64,000 bases of DNA. Source: Gemmiger formicilis (GTDB lineage Bacteria; Bacillota; Clostridia; Oscillospirales; Ruminococcaceae). The notes under the pieces were generated by a model that had not been told where the DNA came from, did not search any database, and saw nothing but the letters and a program-made list of their open reading frames with translations. Below are positions 61,868-64,000 of this stretch, piece by piece (position 1 is the stretch's first letter; each line of letters starts with the position of its first letter). Made by a program: the position numbers and the translations under genes. The stretch is from positions 62,001 to 126,000 of the forward strand of contig NZ_WQOH01000100.1 in assembly GCF_018784445.1 (NCBI RefSeq), written 5' to 3'.

Positions 61868-63019
61868 TTAATTGATTGAAGCAGCCAGGCTTTTCTTCAA
61901 GCGCATATACGCTTCATATGCTGGCGTTGTTCCCTCAAGGAAGCCGCTCTGGTAAGCATCACTCTTTTTAATATCATTACGTTTCAATATATAGCTCAGA
62001 TTTTCTGCTGTAATGCCATTACGGTTTCTAACGATACAAATTCCGTCATTTCGGTCATATTCGTCCAGCAGTTCCGGATAATGCGTAGTGAAAATAAGCG
62101 TTCCGCCATTTTTGTTCAGTCGGCTGTCCATAAAGAAGCGCACTAAGGTCGTTACAATTTCCTTGTTGAAATGATTCTCTATTTCATCTACCAGAAGATA
62201 ACCACCTGAATGAAGAACTTCCTTTACCATCGAGAATGTAATAATACCCTTAATCGTACCAGAGGACAGATACTGCTCAAGGTCTGCCGCATTATTCAGG
62301 ATAATCTCTTCTTCATCCTTAAACTTCAAGTGGATAAATGTTTTTCCCTCTGTCTGTTCAAAACACAATTTCTCAATGGTCGGATCGAGAAATGCAATTA
62401 CCTCCAATGGAATATCTTCGGTAAATGGAAGCACATTCACATTCGTATAGGAAAGCAGGCTGAATATTTCCACTGTATCATTCGCTTTTTTATTATGTGC
62501 AATGACAAAGCTGACATCATCAGAAAGGTATGCTTCATCGCTATTGCGCTGCTCTACAGGCTTCATTCCTGTAAAATCTGTCAGATACTTTTTCGACTTG
62601 ACGGTTGCAATCGGTTTTTCCCAAAGGCTTTCAGACAAAATCGAATACACATATTCCCCTGTTTTCGACTTCTTTGCTGCAATTACAGTTTCCAAGCAGC
62701 AGACGTAGCTGCGCTTATCATAAAAATATGTGCGGATTGTAGCCTTCTTCGTTCCGCCAAGAATGCTTTTTGCCTCCACATGATTGATGGGCTCATTTTT
62801 CACAATATTTAAGGCCAAGCTAATGACCTTTAATACCGAGGTCTTGCCAGATGCGTTAATTCCAATGAAAGCACAGGCAGAGTGGAGATAGTAGTTATCC
62901 GTCAAACGGTAAAGACTATCTTTGTCCTCTTCGCAAACACGTTGCTGCGTATAAAAGCAAATATCCAAGTCTTTTTTGAATAATGGGAGTCCTTGTGCGG
63001 TGATGCGGAGTATTTTCAT
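61868..63019 (-). CDS. AAA (ABC/SMC-like) ATPase, RloA/OLD-like
   Basis: 383 aa. Walker A FIGINASGKTSVLK (about 50), a long insert, then signature-region and Walker B GGYLLVDEIENHFN with FTTHYPELLDEY near the end: AAA_15/21 pattern of OLD-like ATPases. Works with the small TOPRIM-like protein; a sensor role in phage defence is inferred. The ATG at 63019 follows GGAGGAC; an in-frame start upstream has none. The promoter has an operator-like palindrome. Confidence 0.8.
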   Translation of the reverse strand: MKILRITAQGLPLFKKDLDICFYTQQRVCEEDKDSLYRLTDNYYLHSACAFIGINASGKTSVLKVISLALNIVKNEPINHVEAKSILGGTKKATIRTYFYDKRSYVCCLETVIAAKKSKTGEYVYSILSESLWEKPIATVKSKKYLTDFTGMKPVEQRNSDEAYLSDDVSFVIAHNKKANDTVEIFSLLSYTNVNVLPFTEDIPLEVIAFLDPTIEKLCFEQTEGKTFIHLKFKDEEEIILNNAADLEQYLSSGTIKGIITFSMVKEVLHSGGYLLVDEIENHFNKEIVTTLVRFFMDSRLNKNGGTLIFTTHYPELLDEYDRNDGICIVRNRNGITAENLSYILKRNDIKKSDAYQSGFLEGTTPAYEAYMRLKKSLAASIN

Positions 63020-63048
63020 AGGTAGTCCTCCTCTAAAAACAGTTTTTT

Positions 63049-63121
63049 CGTTTTTATTTTCTTGTAATCTTATTATACGCCGCAAATCAGAAAATATCAA
63101 CGGATTTTCCGTTTTTATTTT
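63049..63121 (-). promoter_or_regulatory. Promoter and palindrome of the AAA/TOPRIM operon
   Basis: On the minus strand TTGATA (63100-63095), 17 bp, TATAAT (63077-63072). AACGGATTTTCCGTT (63099-63113) is a palindrome abutting the -35. CGTTTTTATTTTCT occurs twice as a direct repeat (about 63050 and 63109), before and after the promoter. Confidence 0.65.
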
Positions 63122-63149
63122 CTAAATTGTTTTTGACACTAAAAAGTAT

Positions 63150-63661
63150 CCGTTCAATGTGGCAAGCCCTGTGATTGCTGACCCGTTCCACCGCATGAAA
63201 TACATGGAGCGTCATGGAAGCGGCCTACGCAAAATCGTCAGGGAAACCGAAAAGCCGCCTGGATATACAGCGGCATATAATCCTGAAATTTTCTCAACAG
63301 CAACAGATTTCAGGGTCATCTTGAAAAATGCAAATTACCAACTTAGTCAGAAAAACTTAGTCAGAAAAACTTAGTCAATGACCAAGTTAGTGAGCAAGAT
63401 AAATCGCCGGACATCCCACACACAGTTTTGAATCTTTGTATCCACCTTATTGCCCACGGCAGTGAGGGTGCTCAAATCACTCATGCTCACTCTATCATGG
63501 GTACAGCCAATGATAAGTCCTATGACGCAACCCATGATACAACCCATGATAACTTAGAGGATGACACCCATCAAGGTATCCACCAAGTTAGCCACCATGA
63601 TTCTACGCCGTCAGCAGTTATATTGCGCCTAATACTTTTTAGATTTTCTTCGCAATCGTAG
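63150..63661 (+). pseudogene. Decayed AlbA_2/RecG-like transcriptional regulator
   Basis: The first part reads PVIADPFHRMKYMERHGSGLRKIVRETE, the C-terminal signature of AlbA/RecG-like putative DNA-binding proteins; it stops at 63374 after a repeated AAAAACTTAGTCAG unit (three times). The tail continues in another frame from about 63375 (NDQVSEQ...), then runs on without a family match. There is no start, so the 5' end is missing. Both truncation and frameshift are visible. Confidence 0.68.
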
Positions 63662-63929
63662 ACAGCTCCGAAATAATACTAAGAAGATCATTTTTGACTT
63701 CCTCTTTGCTTGGCTCGCTGCCCATCAGAAGATAATCCGTGCTGACATGGAGGATGCAGGACAGTTCAATCAGCAAGTCAATGGAGCAGCTGCGTTCACC
63801 GTTCTCCATGCGGCTGACATGCTGCTTGCTTGCCAGTCCCAGGCGAACCGCCAGTTCCTCCTGCGTAATGCCACGGGAAGTGCGAACATCGTGAAGTCTC
63901 TTACCAAACTCTTTTGCGTCAAAATACAT
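63639..63929 (-). CDS. XRE-family transcriptional regulator
   Basis: 96 aa. An N-terminal HTH (FGKRLHDVRTSRGITQEELAVRLGLASKQHVSRMENG, in part) and a short helical tail. I take ATG 63929 with GGAGAAACG; an upstream extension lacks a site. It may control the gene starting at 63993. Confidence 0.85.
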   Translation of the reverse strand: MYFDAKEFGKRLHDVRTSRGITQEELAVRLGLASKQHVSRMENGERSCSIDLLIELSCILHVSTDYLLMGSEPSKEEVKNDLLSIISELSTIAKKI

Positions 63930-63992
63930 ACGTTTCTCCTTCCGCACAGCCGGTACAGAACCGGACCGACGGAAGGTCAAAAAAGGAGCCGC

Positions 63993-64000
63993 ATGACGGT
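63993..64000 (+). CDS. Possible start of a gene cut by the window end
   Basis: AAAAGGAG (63981-63988) lies four bases before an ATG at 63993. Only MT can be read. Divergent to the XRE gene; nothing more can be said. Confidence 0.3.

Larger units (their letters stand above)
57245..64000. mobile_element. Integrative element 2 (left part), stacked on element 1
   Basis: It starts at the middle rpsI-tail copy and carries two tandem integrases, an excisionase-like and a MazF-like gene, an AAA/TOPRIM pair, decayed genes and an XRE regulator. No right boundary is seen before the window ends. Whether 60758-64000 belongs to the same element is not certain. Confidence 0.6.

Overview
The window looks like a chromosome segment of a Gram-positive gut Firmicute with a GC-rich core genome, most likely in the Oscillospiraceae (Gemmiger, Subdoligranulum or Faecalibacterium type). 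This rests on strong AGGAGG-type ribosome binding sites, TTGxxx-17-TATAAT promoters, a YabE-like 3D/G5 wall protein, UPF0237/UPF0210 and MoxR/DUF2201 gene pairs, and two families of palindromic intergenic repeats. There is no rRNA, tRNA or CRISPR array, so the genus is inference.

Core part, about 1-47090. At the left are a sulfur-transfer pair (thiI and a cysteine desulfurase), an Fe-S aldo/keto reductase, the proline operon proC-proB-proA, a secreted GH25 muramidase and a DUF3810 membrane metallopeptidase-like protein. From 11052 to 18544 runs a nonulosonic (legionaminic-type) acid operon: LegC-like aminotransferase, PtmE-like nucleotidyltransferase, NeuB/LegI synthase, NeuC/LegG epimerase, two Gfo/Idh oxidoreductases and a CMP-sugar synthetase, followed by a split ThrE exporter. 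On the opposite strand, 30159 down to 19916 holds an SGNH hydrolase, an XpaC-like protein, a polysaccharide-export ABC transporter and four large polytopic membrane proteins, probably a surface-glycan locus. Then come glnS, a subtilase-like lipoprotein, a MATE transporter, an LRR/VWA/MoxR trio, UPF0237-UPF0210, an AT-rich islet (alpha/beta hydrolase plus a small membrane protein), DUF378, a SEDS polymerase, tsaE-tsaB-rpiB-upp and yabE.

Accessory part, about 47094-64000. Base composition drops sharply. A 20-bp direct repeat (47094-47113 and 57245-57264) corresponds, on the minus strand, to the last codons and stop of ribosomal protein S9. At the right copy the S9-like tail extends to [15 protein letters not shown]-stop. 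I read this as two integrative elements stacked in the 3' end of rpsI, with the intact rpsI expected beyond the right edge. Element 1 (47094-57264) carries a four-gene restriction/defence operon (small XRE regulator, fused double adenine methylase, AlwI-family endonuclease, AIPR-family protein), a 184-bp nested hairpin, a RepA-like ATPase with a candidate antisense RNA, a divergently regulated XRE repressor and its own tyrosine integrase. Element 2 (57245 to beyond 64000) has two tandem tyrosine integrases, an excisionase-like protein, a MazF/PemK toxin-like protein, an AAA ATPase plus TOPRIM-like pair (likely anti-phage), a decayed AlbA/RecG-like gene and an XRE regulator.

The most unusual points are the rpsI-tail accretion, the outward promoter that drives yabE from inside element 1, the combined R-M and AIPR operon with palindromic operators, the nested hairpin, the candidate counter-transcript RNA in the repA leader, and palindromic repeats whose stems vary inside conserved GTAGGGG/CCCCTAC ends.
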